DNA from: Lucifuga dentata
Taxonomy: Eukaryota > Chordata > Actinopteri > Ophidiiformes > Bythitidae
NCBI GenBank assembly: GCA_014773175.1
Contig: VXCM01002551.1
Span: 65,113 to 129,112 of the forward strand
Reading direction: 5' to 3'
Length of the DNA stretch: 64,000 bases
Positions within the stretch are counted from its first letter, which is position 1. Every line of letters starts with the position of its first letter. Positions 42,344 through 55,300 of this stretch are shown here, piece by piece. The position numbers and the translations under genes are program-made. The notes beneath the pieces were generated by a model. That model did not search any database. It was not told the origin of the DNA and worked only from the letters and a program-made list of their open reading frames with translations.

Positions 42344-45127
42344 CTGCCATTAAACCAAGACAAAAAGGGGGATCATCAGATATGATGCAATCTGGGACCC
42401 TAATTCAAGCATGAGAGTGGCAACATCGGCTAAAAAAGATTCAAGTGTATCAGAGTTCACAATGAGCTACAAAGTGGAAACTTCTGAAGCACCATGGCTG
42501 AAAACACCTCAGACCGAATCCAATTAACCTTTCATTAGTGTTTGGCCACAAGGCGTCCCATCTTTTTTTCCCCTCAGTCCTGCTTTGTTCTTCCAGCCTC
42601 AACCTTTGGTGCCCTCCACTGACATTTCCCATCATTACACAACTTGATAGGCCCCAAGCCAAGTGACCGGCCTCTGCTCTCATCGTCCATTTCATAATCC
42701 AGCTCCAGCCGTCTCCCAGCAACCACACGTCTGCAGGCTCTCTCAGCCTTCTCCTGTAATTCTGAAGGAAGGGATCACGAACAAAAACACAGCTGCACTT
42801 GTCAGCAACAATTTAGGATAAAGATAACTTTAAGCCAGTTTTGCCTCATTTTTTGAAACCGCTGAGCAAGCAAACTGCAGCTCAGTTCAATTTATCTGAG
42901 CAGCAGTTGGTGTATGGTCATATTTCCTTACAGTTTCCCAGATTGGAATATGCACCCTTGAGTAGCAAATTGGGTTTATTCTGTTCGTCAGCATTGATTA
43001 ACTGTCACTTCTTTGTCCTAAATTGATGGCAAATCTTCTGCAGTGTGCACAATACTCATCTTCTTTTGCCATGAGACTGGCTGCGCATCTATTCCCCTTG
43101 ATGTATTTCTTATTTCAGCAGTCTCCAGTATTTCTTAAAGCCCCAGTCCTTATTTTTGACAATAAATATATGAGATGTATTTGCACGCATAACTGAAAGT
43201 TTGTCTTAATGAATAAAAATCAGCATTTTGTATGTTTGTCAGTTTCAATATGATTGTGGAGCTTTTTTTTTTGCTGAGTTGTCTGGGTAGTTTTGCTGAG
43301 TAAAACCTGGAAAGGTGTTTTTACAGCAATTCATGCACCAGATTTGAAAGATTTCCAGAATTTACTCAGCAGTGTTCTTCAGGCGTCTCATTAAAACAGC
43401 TCCTTGGAACAGGACTGTTTTCATATTGTGTTTACAAAAATTACCATTGTAAGAAAACCTTTAACAGCATCAAACAGCATTACTGAGTTATATTTTGTCT
43501 TTGTGATAAAAGCACTGTCAGCCAATCTGAGTGTAACAGCAGCTTCCAATCCTTTTTTTTTTTTTTTATTTTTGGTGGTATAGGGTGACCCGTGTGCTTA
43601 CAGCTGGATCAATGATTGTGTCTTTAATGGTCCCGTGAAGCTTTCCCCTCATTTCTGTAGCATCTCAGCAGCATCAGCACAACACACAATGTGTTTCTGT
43701 TAACAAGCTCTCTCACGCTGAGCATATGCTAAATCAGCGATGTGCCTAAAAATAACCTCTAAGTAAATTCAAACAAACAGTGCTTACATAATTCTTGTTT
43801 TGTTGTTGTGCGAGGCTGTATTACACATGTACGAAGGCGCCTGGTGTTGTGTCCTTGTGTGGGTGTGAGGTCTCTTCAGGTGCTCTGTAGTCACTATGAT
43901 GGACAGGCTGCGGCAGCTCATTAAAGCCTGTGAACTGTGAAATTTGTGCTGTAGCTCGTTCACACAGGAGCCAGGGGAAAGGGAGTCATGGCATCGTGCA
44001 CGTTTGTTTGCACGGCCCTGTTTCCAGCTGCTGTTCTCATTTCTTGCCATAGTGTCTTTCAGAGGCAGAAACTGGGGCGAGAGGAGATTCTCACAGGGCA
44101 GCCCTCAAAGCCCCATGTATCTGCATATTCTACTTTTGGGCTGATGTGAGCACAGTTCAAATGCAGGTTTCCATGTCATTGACACATTCCCTTTGCCCTC
44201 GTTTATTAATCAACCTGGGGAAAAAATAATTCTCTCTGCTGCCAAATGAGCTTTGATATTCAGGCAACTGTCTCTGTTACACAGTTAATCAGTTTATTAA
44301 ATTGGAACCAGCCTAACTCATAATTACGACAAAGATTCATATCCTGGAGAATTTGTTTCTGCATGCAATGAGCTGCGAGTGCTCAGTTACACTTCTTCCA
44401 TGAGCTGAAACGCATCACTCTCACAAATGCTTTTATCTCTGTAAGACAGAATAATGAAAGAAGCTGCTGAGTTCATGCATATGGAGCAGGACACCAAAAG
44501 CATCTCTGTAGCTCAAACTGATATTTTACTGCAAGAAGAGCAGAGAATGGGTTGGCTAAAGTCACATCAATTGTGCAGTGGAGCAGCAAATAATTTAAAA
44601 CATTTAACAGTTAGTAAGTTGAATGAGGGACATGAAGAACAAGCACATATTTGATCACATAATAAAACCAAGCACATATATATATTTTTTTATTAAGTGT
44701 CATCATTTGAACTAATAAATGTGATGAAATATCCTCACATTCTCACATCAGATGCTACCATAATACATTTATATACTGAAAATAAACATCTGTGTTACAT
44801 GCATATACTGTATAAATCAGCCAGATAAATAGATACCATGCATTTATACATAACAAATATATATAAAATATAATGTCACTGACAAATGAACATATGAAAC
44901 ATACCACCGAAGATTATAAGTTCAAAGATTGTAACAGAATGGATTTATGTTCTGAACACTACAGGCATCCATAAGCAGGCTGATCAGAAAAGAATTTCTT
45001 ACTTGCATGAGGTTCAAAAGTGTGATGGGAGATGATAAGCTGCGTTGAAATCTGTTGCCGTCTTTCTCAGCTGCAGTCGATGTAAGATCCCACTGGAAAA
45101 CTGATTAGGAGGTGAAATGAACACAGG

Positions 45128-45171
<44 letters not shown>

Positions 45172-46685
45172 ATCTCCCCCTCCCAATCTCATTTTTGCTC
45201 TGGGCTCTCTCTAAGGATGATGTTTACTTGCTCCCATCCAGCCGTACAGAATAGATTTAAATGTAAAAGGAACAAAAATGGGAGTTTTCCAACAGAAGTG
45301 GTGAGATACTCAGTCATCCGTGTTGCCGTAATGCATTTTTCTGTCCGATTATACACTACATATCACTGGCCAGAAGCCCCTGGGCACAGATTCCATAGAC
45401 ATTGTACGCAGAGGAGTCAAATATATCAGGGGGGATCACAACACATTTGGCATTGGCACATAAACAGCAATGAACCATACATAATACACACTCCAATAGA
45501 AATACTCTAAAGAAATGGTGATCTGTGTACCACTAAATTACTACAGCATTATCAGGACCTCAAACAATATACATGTACCAACTGTTATACCATATGGAGT
45601 TACTCCGCAGGGCATCAGCCCCATCCCATCTGGAGACAAGGAAAAGCTACTGTTTAATATCAGAGTAAGCAGATTTTCACTGGTATTAATTTTTCATGGG
45701 ATGTTTCATGGGATTCAACCAGATGTACTGTATGTACAAATGGAAGCATTTTATTGAAGATCTCATTGGAGATTAAGGACAAAACCCCCTCCCAGATTAA
45801 TGGCTATAATCTCCATCCATTTTCTGTGCCCACTTATCCACAGTGATAGTGTACCTATCTATCAAAAGTACAAAATGACAGTGATATATTGCCATAATTC
45901 CACAGACTGTGTGGAATATTCCAATGCTTCGTTTATTCCTTGTCAGTCACAGATAAATGATCCCTAAAACTGTAATTAAACCCCAATCATCCATCATTAG
46001 TCATGCTAGTTAGGTTTCCGTTTTCCATTTGCATAATCATTTGTGATATCAAAAAAGGAAGCAAGCCATACATGTATCGCAATGAAATGTTGGCATAGGG
46101 ACACATTTTATTTTCCAAAACTTGATTTGAAATAGTGACATTAGAGGACAAGGACAGGTTAGCGTGTGGACTGCAACAGAATGGTATTGTATTATTATGG
46201 GGCGTAACGGTACTAAAATGCCGAAATATCACTTCATGTTATACAACTGATTTGACCCTTGAATATAACATTTTTAGAGTTTTATCCATTTACTAGAATC
46301 AACAACAGCATTTCTCATGCGCCATAGCACAAAGTTTCATGGGAGCTGTAGTTGTTGCACGCAAACAAAATAACTGCTGTGTTCAAATTAAACTGAAAAT
46401 AAAATGACTTGTTTAACTGATCGTTCTTTATGATTTCCTGAAATCTAATTTTTGTTTCAAATTCCAAATGTTTCCTTAAAAAAGATTGTGAATACATCCA
46501 AACAAATTATTAAAACAAGCAAAAAGGATAAACATACACTTTAATGTAGTAAAATTGAGTTATGTGCACATTTTATCGTTTTGTTTTATGTGTGCTAACA
46601 CAAAATATTGTCAACGAAATAATTCCAAGTCATGACTGGAAGGCTGCGCAGCTTTTTGCGCAGATTTGATCCTCATGAATACAGA
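42344..46685. other. Spacer between divergent phyhip and polr3d
   Basis: About 4.3 kb. It probably includes the phyhip 5' UTR and promoter, but no exon can be assigned with confidence. A CT microsatellite lies at about 45129-45169. The short ORFs (such as 42450-42728 and 45217-45510) look non-coding. Confidence 0.55.
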
Positions 46686-46689
46686 CTGA

Positions 46690-46835
46690 GCTCATTCCGG
46701 AAGTGAATGGCGCTGTGCAGCATGCAGTATCAGAAACAGCTTTAGCAGAAACAAGCCGTGATTTTTACACTTTGTAATGACTTTCCTAACAATTTTGGAG
46801 TCTTCCCACAAGTAGAACATCAGAGGGATCATAAC
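46690..46835 (+). promoter_or_regulatory. polr3d core promoter and likely non-coding exon 1
   Basis: An ETS-type site CCGGAAGTG at 46697-46705 is followed by AATGGCG (YY1-like), a common housekeeping promoter pair. A good splice donor (AAC|GTGAGTAT) follows at 46835/46836. It would join the exon carrying the ATG, whose acceptor TTTAG is just before 47465. Confidence 0.5.
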
Positions 46836-47465
46836 GTGAGTATCTAGAAAACATTTGTAGGTTAGAAAAGATTTCTGACAGTGTTTAAGTGTGTGATGTA
46901 ATGTGGCCATGTGTTGCTGAATCTTACTTGTGTTGTTGACACAGAATGATTAAATCTGAAGAGTTACGTCGCTTTGTGGCAACATTTTTATTGTCATTTA
47001 ACTTAATAATGGTGGTAAAAATTTATTTGTTTTTTTTATTAAGTCACTAAAATACAAGCATCTGTTATGTATAACACTAAACCTAGAGTTTAATAAACTT
47101 ATAGATCCCCTATAGAAAAGTCCAAACACTAAACGCTTGTGTTTTATGGTGCTCCATTCAAAACAGTAGGCGATATTTTGAATGTATCAGCTAATATTTC
47201 CTGCATGTGTCCACTTGCGATCCATAAATGTAGAAATAAAACCATGATCTAAATTGTGCTCCTTGTTATAGATTGATAACTGCCAAGTTTTTGCCAAGTT
47301 AGCTACATTATTTACAGTTTACATGGTGTGACAACATGTGACTATTTGACTAAAAAAAAAGAATTAAAATCAAAAATTCTGAGCCTGAAGTAAGCAAGGG
47401 TTGTCATATTTTTTGTGTGTGAATGTAATTTTTTATTAAATATTTTTATTGTTATTCTGTTTAGG

Positions 47466-50026
47466 ATGGCAGATCCAGCTTCTGGTGACCACAGTGGTCA
47501 ACATGTACCAACCCCTGGAGGGAGCGGTAGAGGGTCGTTGATGAGCCGCCGACCAGCAGCTGCCATCTCTCCTAGCCGCCTCCCTACAATACGTTCTAGA
47601 GACCTGACTCTGGGAGGGGTGAAGAAGGTAATGTAACCCTCTTTGAAGAAGAATTGTAGTGACCAAATATTGTACAAGAAAGTGTTCAAAAGCAATGCCA
47701 TTTATGGTAAACTTCAATATTTTGAACATTGTTCAAGAGGGAGGTTGCAACCTGAACTTATAAATTGTCTCAAGTGCCACAAAATTTATGGAATCATTTT
47801 GAGTTTGTATAAAAGCAATTTCTACAAATTACGTTTTACTTGTTCACCTGCTGTATTTTTGCTTTTAATTTCAGAAAACTTTTACTCCAAACATTATTGG
47901 CCGGAAAGTCAAAGAGTAAGTTCACAGTTGTTTTCAAAGCTAATAAGATGCACAAAACTGTGTATTCATCTGTGTATTTTTTCTGACTACTGGCAACATT
48001 TTCGTCTCTTATGACAGAATCAAAGAGGAAGGTGGGCAAAGGAGAGACAGGAGAGATGCAGATCAGAGGGGTCGAGGTCAGAGAGATAGAGGCAGGGGCC
48101 GGGGTCGTCCAGAGGTCATCCAGTCCCACTCCATCTTTGAACAGGGACCTGCAGAGATGATGATGAAAAAGCGAGGTAAAAGTTAACTATTTACTCTGTA
48201 ATGTTAGCATGAAGGATTTTATTTAACGATGCAGAAATATACTATTTATTATACACAGGATCATATGAAAGTGAAAAAGATGCTCCAAGTGTGGGACCTT
48301 CACCCATCATCAACATCAAAAAAGAGAACAGAGAGACAGAGGAAGAAACCAAAGAGATTCTGCGCAAGCTGGAGCGAGACAATGTGAGTCCATTGGGTGT
48401 CAGTCAGATCTTTAACATATTGCTTTATTTCGCCTTTTACCATCATTATCCGTACATTAAATTTCTATTCCCACTTGCACTCTCTCAGTTTATAGATGAC
48501 CCTTACTTGAAGAGTGAGCAGAGGAGCTGTCCTGTTCAGCTCCCCCTCGCTGTGTCAGGATGGGGATTCCAGGAGGAATTTAGTAATGCTGCTATTAAAA
48601 CTGAGAAGGTTGAGGAGGATGCTGAAGCCATGGAAACTGCAGTTGAAGGTAACTTGATACTTGATTGGTTGAGGAAACTTAATTGGTTACTGGTTAATGC
48701 TTGTTTAGCCAAGAAGGAGCAACTTTTTCCTTAACCTAAACTCTTTTCCTTAACATAAGCTAGATTTCCACATAGGTAACCCCATCCCCAAAAAACAAAA
48801 CAAAAAACAACAGAAGGAGTAGCTTTGTGTGTCTCTGTTTATTTCTTTCAGTGAAACAGGAGCCAGAGGAAACACTGATAAAGAAGTCAGAGGCCACTTT
48901 CAGACCTCCTCCGCTGCCTGAGCCTGATGTTCTCCCAGAGCTTCTGCACAGATGGAGTCTGAGCAAAGGCGAGGAGCTGTTCTTCATGCATCTCCCTGAC
49001 TCGCTGCCCGGTCAACCCCCCACCAAAGAGCACAGGCCCCAGAAAACAGAGGTGCAATCAGAGGACGGACAGTCGGTACTTCTGAAGACAGAGTCCCAGG
49101 TAGATATTGCCTCTGTTGTCTTATGTGTCAAATACACAATGACATTGAGGTTATGTGTGTAACAGGCATGTTAATGTATAACAGGAAGAGCAACCTGAAG
49201 ACAACTGCTGCAGTCTGAGAGATCTGAGGGAGGGTGTTGTTGGGAAGATGCTTGTACGGAAGTCTGGCCGTGTACAGCTCATACTGGGACAAGTGACATT
49301 TGATGTGTCACTAGGAGCAACGTGCTCTTTCCTTCAGGTGTGATGGCAGCTTATATTTATGTCATTATGTGTGTCTCTATCAGGGGTTTTTCATCATATT
49401 TGTAATGCACGTTTTGAATTTGTGCATTCAGAAACCTAAACAAAGATGCCAGAGATACAATATCATAAACAAATGTGACCTGTGGTGTTTCCAGCCACTT
49501 CTTTCGATCTTCTGTCTCACCACTGAGTTGTAGGTTCACATTATCACTCCCAGATGTGATGCCTTGAACAACCAGTTGGAGTCACTAGTGGAATGACAAG
49601 TATGAGAGCCAGTTGTGGCAATTGTGTTCATTGGAATGCACAACCAAGCTGGAGATACCATTACCAGGGATCAAACCTGAGTGGTTGGCAAGAATTAATC
49701 CCCTGCTTCCCTCCATTATTTATTTTGCAAACTCTCACAATACCTGGATAGAAGCCTATCTTATGTCAGTCTTTGTGTCATTTTGTTTCTCTTCAGCCCT
49801 CTTTTCTATTTTTTTCATTAAAAAAATAATTATCCAAAGTGCTTTTTTAAAGATTGCTCAACATTCCTGACATGCTTTTTCTTCCCCCTCCCCACCCCAA
49901 CTTTTTCAGGAACTGGTCGCTATTGGTACAGAAGGCCAAACAGGTGATCTGACAGTGCTGGGGCATGTCAAACACAAAATGGTTTGCTCTCCAGACTTTG
50001 AGGCTCTCCTTGAGGGCAGTGCTTGA
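47466..50026 (+). CDS. polr3d: DNA-directed RNA polymerase III subunit RPC4
   Basis: Subunit of RNA polymerase III; with RPC5 (POLR3E) it forms the TFIIF-like subcomplex used in initiation, termination and reinitiation on tRNA and 5S genes. Eight coding exons: 47466-47627, 47875-47915, 48018-48175, 48259-48383, 48489-48648, 48852-49099, 49185-49337 and 49910-50026 (TGA). Phases agree and give 387 residues (human 398). Conserved segments are LPTIRSRDLTLGGVKKKTFT, an Arg/Gly/Asp-rich basic stretch, GRPEVIQSHSIFEQGPAEMM, GPSPIINIKKENRETEEETK, LPDSLPGQPPTKEHRP and the C-terminal beta-rich part that pairs with RPC5 (LVRKSGRVQLILGQVTFDVS, LTVLGHVKHKMVCSPDFEAL). The central acidic region is poorly conserved, as in the family. 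The ATG directly follows the acceptor of exon 2. Confidence 0.96.
49510..49690 (-). repeat. Possible degraded SINE in polr3d last intron
   Basis: On the minus strand CAGGTTTGATCCCTGGTAAT resembles a tRNA-type B box. The rest of the segment is unlike the surrounding AT-rich intron. Weak evidence only. Confidence 0.3.
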
Positions 50027-50389
50027 AGTGCTTGATGATCTATAGAGAACAGGATCTGAGCTGAAGCCTGCTTTAAAAACTCCTCAAGCCCAACAAGTTG
50101 ATTCAACAGATTGTAGTGTTAACAAGCTGTTTATTATTATTTTGGACTGTTCTGATGGAATCTGATGTCTAATACAAGTGTGGTGAATTCTGAAAACGCT
50201 ATACCAACATATGAAAATATATTTAAAATTTGAGATAAAAACTGTTTCAGATTTTATCATTGTTTTCTTGTGGTATAAAAATATTATTTCAGGTTGAGGA
50301 CTTACAGATAAATGAAGTGCCAAAATTCATTATTTTCTTTTCTCTAGTTCTGAAATTACTTCAAAACTGTATATGATTGTAAATGTGTG

Positions 50390-50395
50390 AATAAA
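50390..50395 (+). terminator. Polyadenylation signal AATAAA, polr3d
   Basis: AATAAATAAAT about 360 bases after the TGA, followed by T- and GT-rich sequence (TTTTTGTTATCC ... TGTTTTTTGTC). Confidence 0.6.
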
Positions 50396-50419
50396 TAAAT
50401 TTTTGTTATCCTAGTATGT

Positions 50420-51090
50420 TTTTTGTCAAATGCTTTTAATATTTCCTTGAAAATCAAAATACATCAATAACTTAGATTTCCTTGTTGGATTTTTATTTTG
50501 GAGGGCCTTTGCTTACTTTGCCTTATGAAATCACAGGGTTATTTCATGTTGTTGCTTGAAGATGACACACTTTAAAACTAAAACATAGAAGCTGGGGACT
50601 GAATTTTCTAAAACAAAACCCTGAGTTTTCAGTAATCACACAGTTATAATGTCATAATGGTCAGTTTTCCTGACTGCACAGCGCCCTCTACAGCCACAAA
50701 AGCCTTTACAGAGTTGTCTTCACAGGCTGAATAGTGCTCCCATGACCAATAAATGGCCTTTAAATTTCCTTTCACTTGATTTTGTCTGTTTTGTCAAATA
50801 GCAAATAGAAGCCTAAATAAATGAACCCATTAATTAGAAGGGGTGTCCATATACTTTTGGCCATAAAGTGGCCATCTGTTCATACAATCTAAAGGCACTT
50901 TTAATTTAGATTAAAATTTTAAGACATAGAGAAAAGTCCCATATTCCTTTTAAAAGCTAAAAATCTTGTAAATAACCTTTGAATTTTTTTTTTTAATTTA
51001 TTTTATTTTATTTTTTTATGAAATTTGTCTTTCACAATATTGTTACAGAACCAAACTACAGTAACTTGTTTTCACCACTAGGTGTCAGTG
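50420..51090. other. Short spacer between polr3d and gpat4
   Basis: About 670 bp. It contains ATATACTTTTGGCCATAAAG near 50850 (a piece of a Tc1-type terminal motif) and a T/A-rich tract at 50985-51020. No coding signal. Confidence 0.5.
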
Positions 51091-51099
51091 TAGGAAGGA

Positions 51100-51259
51100 G
51101 AGTGTATTTGGACGGTCGTAAACATACGTAGCCGTCACCCGGCAGCCTGTTGTCCGTTCGTGTTATCGGCCGGGTGGAGTTTTAGCTCCGGTACCGCAGA
51201 CAAAGACGAGCGATGGCCGGTGAGACTCCGCTACTCCTCTCCACATGCCGTTACTTCGG
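51100..51259 (+). promoter_or_regulatory. gpat4 promoter and non-coding exon 1
   Basis: A CpG-rich island (CGTAGCCGTCACCCGGCAGC, TTATCGGCCGGGTGGAG) with no TATA box. The exon can end at the donor TTCGG|GTGAGTT (51259) or at an alternative donor GGCCG|GTGAGAC (51219). It splices to the acceptor at 51889-51890. An upstream ATG lies at 51213. Confidence 0.6.
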
Positions 51260-52305
51260 GTGAGTTAACTATTAATGTCACAAAACTACATGTTAGTGAG
51301 GTGAAAATCTGCTAGCCACTAAGTTCACCTTATTGATGGAGGATTAAAATAAAGAGTTTATCTCGGTGTTCAGACTTGGCTCTCGGTCTTGGGGGCTTGA
51401 GAGCATGCTAACCGCGGCGGACCTCACCAGGAGTCAGAATTTAGCGTAAAGTTAGCTTGAAGGCTAATTTTAGCATAGACCGGGTCACGATTTGACATAA
51501 GCTTAGGGATGACTTGCTTTGGAAGTAATTTCTTAATATCTTTTGGTAGTTGCTAAATTAACCAGAAACCGTTAGCTTATTGTTAATTGTTGAGAACGAG
51601 GCTAAGCTAAAGTGGTTTAATCAGGATGGAGGATTTCTTTAGCTGTCCTGCTGCATCATCAGGAGGGATGAGGAGGGCCTCGTTAGCTCTGCACCACAGC
51701 TGATAAGAGGAACGTAAGCATTTAAACTTTTCTCAAATGGAACATAATGTATCAACTTTTTCTACTGTCTAATTCATGCAGATTAGCACGACTTGCGTAA
51801 CGGAAACACTCGCACACGTCCTTGATTCGGTTTATATTGACGCTTATATTGACATGTATCATCCTTTCTGTCTGTTTGTCCACGTTTCAGGTTCCTGTGA
51901 GACAGAGTAGCAGATCTGGAAACTCAGCAGGGAGGAGAAGCAGCTGTTGTTTTTGTTCCATTGCTGACATCTCTGTCACCAGCTGGATATCTGGCAGTTA
52001 CTCCAAGACCTTAAACTTAAACGTTTCACTGGAATTTCTCTGTCCGTTTTCCTAAAACCAATGGATAGTGATAATAATGAAAGTTACCCAAGAGGGTGAC
52101 ATCAAGATGGTTACCTCTACAGAGATTGGTTACTTGGGCTGTGTGAGGAGTAGCTTGATGACTTAGTTTTCTTCATGAAGACCTCGTTCTGACAAGAGAC
52201 CAGGTCCACTTGGGCCAAGAGGCGAGGCGCTGTCTCTCTTCTGTTCATCTCTGGCCTCTGATTTTAACGGGCTGCTAATAGAGCACATTCCCTCCTGACT
52301 TCAAC

Positions 52306-55300
52306 ATGGAGCTGTTCTTTAACCCCTTTGACAGCTTGGTGTGTATTTTCCTGGGCATCTCCTTCACGGTGTGGTTCACCCTACTGCTGGTCTTCATCAT
52401 CGTGCCTGCAATCTTCGGGGTGTCCATTGGCATCCGACGTCTTTATATGAAATCATTGTTAAAGATCTTTGAGGTAAGACTTCATAGTATCACTGTGAGT
52501 GACTTTTTGTTTACTTGATGAAATGAGGAAACATTATAGACTGTTAACAGCTTGAGATGGTGTGTCAGAAATGATTGTTTCTTGCACAGATTCATGTTAA
52601 ATTAACGCCCTATCTCCTGCTGCTTCTTCCCAACAGCATGTCAGATCAACTTTCTGTAGTTCCAGACAGCTTGTTTACTCCATAAAAGTTTTATGCTGCA
52701 TCAAAATATATATGAATGTACAATTTCCTTTTTACAACAGTAATTCTTGTTTAATCTTTAAGCAACTTGCTGGCTGTAGTAGCTCATCTGGTGTTGGTCA
52801 GGTGCAGGTTTGTCATGACTTGAGGGCCCTTTTCTCACGTTACATAATCAGAGAAAACAGCGGTAGAGGCCACTGCGTGTCATGTTTTGTTTAATCTTTA
52901 AAGTAACACGGCTGCTTGAACAGCCTGAACTGTTGTTTACTGATTTACAGGTGAGATGAGAAGGTTCATTCTGAATGTCAGTTTATGCTGACATTCAGTG
53001 CCGACTTGTGCTTGTGAAGTGACCGTTTAACAGTCGCTTCACCATTTTTATCGCCCAAGTTGCAGCAAGCTGACACCACACACACAGATAACTCCCTTCA
53101 CTGAAGCTGTTTCCAGCACATCCCTCTGAGAGCAGATCTTGTGCCAGAAATAAATGGAATGGTTGGAGATATGAGAGATGTTCCTAGCTTATGACTCTAG
53201 CAGCAACCACGTGATTAGAGAAAAGGTTAAAGGACAGTTCAGTTGTGTGTTTGGGTTAGAGTTATTTGCATTACGCCTTACGAAGTGTACAAGTCTTTAC
53301 TTTAGACCGCACAGATTTTTAATTTAGAATTTTTGTCATGGGCAGGATCAGGTTTACAAGCAAGAGCGCTTCTGATCAAATCTGCTAAATTAAAAAAAAA
53401 AAAAAAATTGTGTTAGTGTTATTAAAAAAAATCCTTATTTCTCACTCAGTTGACTTCACATTATTTATGGTGTGAACTCACATCTGCTCTGGTATTATTT
53501 GGGATTAGCAGCCTATATAAGAAAATTCTCTCCAGATTGAAGTCATTGTCAAATGTGTTCCTGGTTTCACCTTATTTAATGGCAGTTTTTGTTTGTTTGT
53601 TCCTCTCCCCACACAAAGAATCATTACTGTCAACTGTCGCCGCATCTTAATACGATGACTCACTTATATAACCCGTCAGGAAACACTTTTAACGACCTGT
53701 GGAAAAAACAGACTTCACATACACTGTGGACCTGAACTTTTTAAATATCAAAAAAAAAAAAAGCTTCTCGGAAAATTAAAAAATACCTATTTGTTGCCTT
53801 TTTGGCATCCATGTNAAAAAAAAAAAAAGCTTCTCGGAAAATTAAAAAATACCTATTTGTTGCCTTTTTGGCATCCATGTATTTTTGAAATTGTGAAAGA
53901 TTTTAATGTGTTTTAGTTATCACTAAGTCATGACAGCTGCTCCACACACGTGCTTTCAGGTTAAGCAAATTAAGTGCTTAGAAATGTAAAAGTCATCAGA
54001 TTTAGAGGGATAATGTTTTTCAGCATGAAGTCTGCCATATGCATGCAGCCTTATGGTGCCGTGGAACCCACAATTTATTGCTCAACGTTCTTGGAATTTT
54101 TACACAACACCTTGGGCTAATTCCAAAGATTTGGGCTTGCACAAACATGCGAGCCTTGCATTTCTGTAACAGGTTACATATGAAGCTGTAGCTTCTTTGT
54201 AGTGTAAAATAATTCCTTGTGGTTGGTTTGTGCAGATCAACACAGCAGCAATGATTTAATGAGTCCTAAAGGTCACGTGCTGTGGTGTAAAGTGTCGTCT
54301 GAGACTGCTGGATAAGTGAATCATGTTCAGCGCCTCCCACTCCATCACTCCCTGATCTTCTCAGCCTGCGCTGCAGCTAAAGGAACACCGTGTCCTTTTC
54401 CTGCCTCTCAGTAGACACAACCTGTTTGCTTTTGTCTCGGCATGCACAGCGCACCGAACCGCCTGCCTGTTAATGTCACAGGATGTGTTTTTGCAACAGC
54501 ATTTTAATCTTAGTTGTGCTACTTGTCATATTTGGTGTGCATAATTGGTCCAGAATGAGCTTTACATTTGTACGATATCTTTCTTCAAATTGGTTTTCTA
54601 GTGGTATGACACACAAGAACATGGTTTAAGTGTTATCCATGTATTGTCCAAGTTCACGGGCAGCTGGAGCACTACTTTAAAGGACCATATTGGTGATTTT
54701 GCATGCTTAATCCCAATAAATATCACTCGCATACACGTTGCATTAGACAATCATTTTCTGAAACATAAAACCATTTTCTGTTTTTGTGTTATTTTTGCCA
54801 AATCTCCCAATCTTTCAAAATCAAATGTTCAAATGACACACCATCTTAAAATTCAACGTTTTGCCTAATGTACGTCCAAATGTAGAAGGGATGGTTGTTT
54901 TTCATTTCTGTAGTAAAAGCAGTTTTCTCCTGGGACTATATTCCCTGGCAAAGACGTACATTTTCTTCTGCATCTCTGTGTTGGACCGATTAGGTAAAGT
55001 TACTTTGACAAAAAATTTAATAGACGTCATGTTCGCTGTGATGGATTACTTCTCTCAAGCACCTTTCAAGTCTCTACATGTTGAGTTTAATAGCATGCTG
55101 GAAAGAACTGAAACCGATGGTGGTCTATAGAAAAAAAATTCCAAAAGTTACCGCTCCAGTAGTATGTTTTGGGAAAAGTTGTTCAGTAACGTAACATGTT
55201 GTATTTAACGGGTTGTATTTAGTTTGCTCAAACATGCAAAACCACCAGTATGGTCCTTTATTATAGAAATAACCACGAAAGAGTGCATCAGCAGATTGAA

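Noticed and set aside
42450..42728. 92-residue minus-strand ORF upstream of phyhip
   Set aside because: It is Trp/Gly-rich without a family match and cannot be joined in phase to the phyhip first exon. Possibly 5' UTR or intron.
51892..52055. ORF ending just before the gpat4 start, as a possible longer N-terminus
   Set aside because: It is out of frame with and separated by stops from the conserved gpat4 start at 52306. This is 5' UTR.
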